From assembly GCA_030831725.1 (NCBI GenBank), contig JAURKN010000108.1, positions 1 to 8,102 of the forward strand: a stretch of DNA of 8,102 nucleotides. The letters run 5' to 3'. Shown here in pieces: positions 6,770 to 8,102 of the stretch. Positions within the stretch are counted from its first letter, which is position 1. Each line of letters starts with the position of its first letter. Origin of the DNA: Ferruginibacter sp. (GTDB taxonomy: Bacteria; Bacteroidota; Bacteroidia; Chitinophagales; Chitinophagaceae). Made by a program: the position numbers and the translations under genes. The notes under the pieces are model-generated. The model was not told the DNA's origin. It ran no database searches and was given only the letters and a program-made list of their open reading frames with translations.

Positions 6770-8101
6770 ATGAATCAAGCTCCACTTTTAGCCATTTCGC
6801 CCGTTGATGGCAGATATGCCAATGCAACAAATGAACTTTCCGCCTATTTTTCCGAATACGCACTGATTAAATACCGATTGCAAGTAGAAGTTGAGTATTT
6901 TATTTTCCTTTCGGAAAAACGGTTTTTCAAACTAGATAAAAAGCAAGTGGCTCAGCTTAAAAACATCATGGAGACATTCAGTCCGGAAGAAGCGGAGACC
7001 ATCAAAGCATCGGAAAAAATCACCAATCACGACGTTAAAGCGGTGGAGTATTATTTGAAGAACAAATTGACCGAAATGGGTGCGGGTCATTTGGCGGAAT
7101 GGGTACATTTCGGACTAACGTCACAAGACATCAACAATACCGCCATTCCCATGCTTTGGAAAGATGTAATGGAACTCGAATATCTGCCAAACCTGCTCAA
7201 TCTTCAGCAACATCTCATAAAGATGGCCCATGAATGGAAAGATGTTCCCATGTTGGCGAGAACCCACGGACAACCGGCATCGCCCACTCGATTGGGCAAG
7301 GAAATCATGGTTTTTGCGGAGCGCATTGAGAATCAGATTCAACTGTTCAGTTTTATTCCCTTCAGCGGAAAGTTTGGAGGAGCGACTGGTAATTTCAATG
7401 CACACCATGTGGCCTTTCCAAAATACAACTGGAAAAATTTCGCAGACCAGCTTTTACATGAAAAACTGGGACTTGAAAGACAACAGTATACCACCCAAAT
7501 TGAGCATTACGACCATTTGGCAGCCCATTTTGATTGTATAAAAAGGGTCAATACCATACTGATTGACCTTTGCCGTGATATCTGGACCTATGTGAGCATG
7601 GATTATTTCAAACAAAAGGTAAAAAAGGGAGAAGTTGGCAGCAGCGCCATGCCCCATAAGGTGAATCCGATAGATTTTGAGAATGCGGAAGGTAATCTAG
7701 GGGTTGCCAATGCATTGCTTGAGCACTTGTCGGCCAAGCTGCCTGTATCCAGATTACAGCGAGATTTGACGGATAGTACCGTTTTGAGGAATATTGGGGT
7801 TCCGGTGGCCCATACCCTTATTGCGGTGAAGGCTATGGAAAAGGGACTCAACAAGCTCATTTTGAATGAGAAAAAAATAGCATCAGATCTGGAGCAAAAT
7901 TGGGCTGTGGTTGCTGAAGCGATTCAAACCATTCTCAGAAGAGAGAAATATCCACAGCCATACGAGGCCCTTAAAGAACTAACCCGAGGTGCGGTCATCG
8001 ATAAAAAAGCCATACATCAATTTATCAGCAAGCTTAAGGTGTCGGCAGAAATCAAAGCGGAATTGAAAAAAATAAAGCCACAAAATTATACGGGCATTTG
8101 A
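6770..8101 (+). CDS. purB: Adenylosuccinate lyase PurB
   Basis: A complete 443-residue cytoplasmic enzyme of the fumarase/aspartase superfamily. It acts twice in purine synthesis, splitting fumarate from SAICAR to give AICAR and from adenylosuccinate to give AMP. The sequence follows the longer, E. coli-type PurB: AISPVDGRY (8-16), TNHDVKAVEY (85-94), FGLTSQDINN (114-123), RTHGQPA (164-170) with the catalytic His at 166, YTTQIEHYDH (240-249), and the signature loop GSSAMPHKVNPIDFE (290-304), whose Ser (291 or 292) corresponds to the catalytic base of the flexible loop. LPVSRLQRDLTDSTVLRN (324-341) and LKELTRG (401-407) also match. It ends at NYTGI, about a dozen residues shorter than E. coli PurB, which I take as lineage variation because all active-site blocks are present. 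The TGA ends one base before the window edge. Start ATG is fixed by the conserved N-terminus. Active enzymes are homotetramers. Confidence 0.97.
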   Translation: MNQAPLLAISPVDGRYANATNELSAYFSEYALIKYRLQVEVEYFIFLSEKRFFKLDKKQVAQLKNIMETFSPEEAETIKASEKITNHDVKAVEYYLKNKLTEMGAGHLAEWVHFGLTSQDINNTAIPMLWKDVMELEYLPNLLNLQQHLIKMAHEWKDVPMLARTHGQPASPTRLGKEIMVFAERIENQIQLFSFIPFSGKFGGATGNFNAHHVAFPKYNWKNFADQLLHEKLGLERQQYTTQIEHYDHLAAHFDCIKRVNTILIDLCRDIWTYVSMDYFKQKVKKGEVGSSAMPHKVNPIDFENAEGNLGVANALLEHLSAKLPVSRLQRDLTDSTVLRNIGVPVAHTLIAVKAMEKGLNKLILNEKKIASDLEQNWAVVAEAIQTILRREKYPQPYEALKELTRGAVIDKKAIHQFISKLKVSAEIKAELKKIKPQNYTGI

Positions 8102-8102
8102 T

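Noticed and set aside
8068..8101. Possible truncation of PurB, since it ends about a dozen residues earlier than E. coli PurB.
   Set aside because: The stop follows the conserved NY-x-G end block and all catalytic blocks are intact, so lineage variation is the simpler explanation.
1..8102. Search by eye for tRNA, rRNA, riboswitches, CRISPR repeats, insertion sequences and long inverted or direct repeats.
   Set aside because: None was seen. Coding genes fill nearly all of the window and the gaps are too short or too featureless to support such calls.

Overview
The window looks like a chromosomal segment from a member of the Bacteroidota. The reasons are a moderately AT-rich composition, starts without obvious Shine-Dalgarno sequences, three upstream boxes matching the phylum's -7 promoter element (TAnnTTTG), and protein flavours typical of the phylum. 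MqnA shows the organism makes menaquinone by the futalosine route. That is more usual in cytophagal, chitinophagal and sphingobacterial lineages than in typical flavobacteria, but this placement is inference. I see no rRNA, tRNA, CRISPR array, insertion sequence or integrase, and no gene-free stretch longer than about 175 bases.

Positions 1-4231 are a tightly packed minus-strand operon of at least four genes, read from 4231 down past the left edge. In order of transcription they are: a small DUF4254-like protein; a zinc-finger sugar C-methyltransferase of the TylC3/KijD1 type; a 608-residue protein joining a GT-B-like glycosyltransferase half to a C-terminal methyltransferase-like half; and an NAD(P)-dependent sugar-nucleotide reductase/epimerase of the Rmd/GMD type, cut by the window edge. 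The first three gaps are 3, 5 and 36 bases. The last two genes have no usable ATG and appear to start at TTG.

Positions 4405-5901 hold a plus-strand polysaccharide flippase (Wzx/MOP type), divergent from the operon. Together these genes look like part of a surface-glycan (O-antigen or capsule-like) locus. The reductase and C-methyltransferase would build a modified, possibly C-methyl-branched deoxysugar, the fusion protein would transfer and/or methylate sugars, and the flippase would move the lipid-linked glycan across the inner membrane. The exact sugar cannot be read from the sequence.

Positions 5922-8101 are housekeeping and mark the edge of the glycan locus. mqnA (minus strand, menaquinone synthesis) converges with the flippase gene, and purB (plus strand, adenylosuccinate lyase) diverges from mqnA across a 104-base region with -7-like boxes on both strands. 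The most interesting points are the GT-methyltransferase fusion with weakened motifs in both halves, the reductase whose catalytic YxxxK reads YxxxR, the two consecutive TTG starts, and possible near-leaderless transcription of purB. I see no strong sign of a wholly new system, but the four-gene operon is an under-described sugar-modification cassette.
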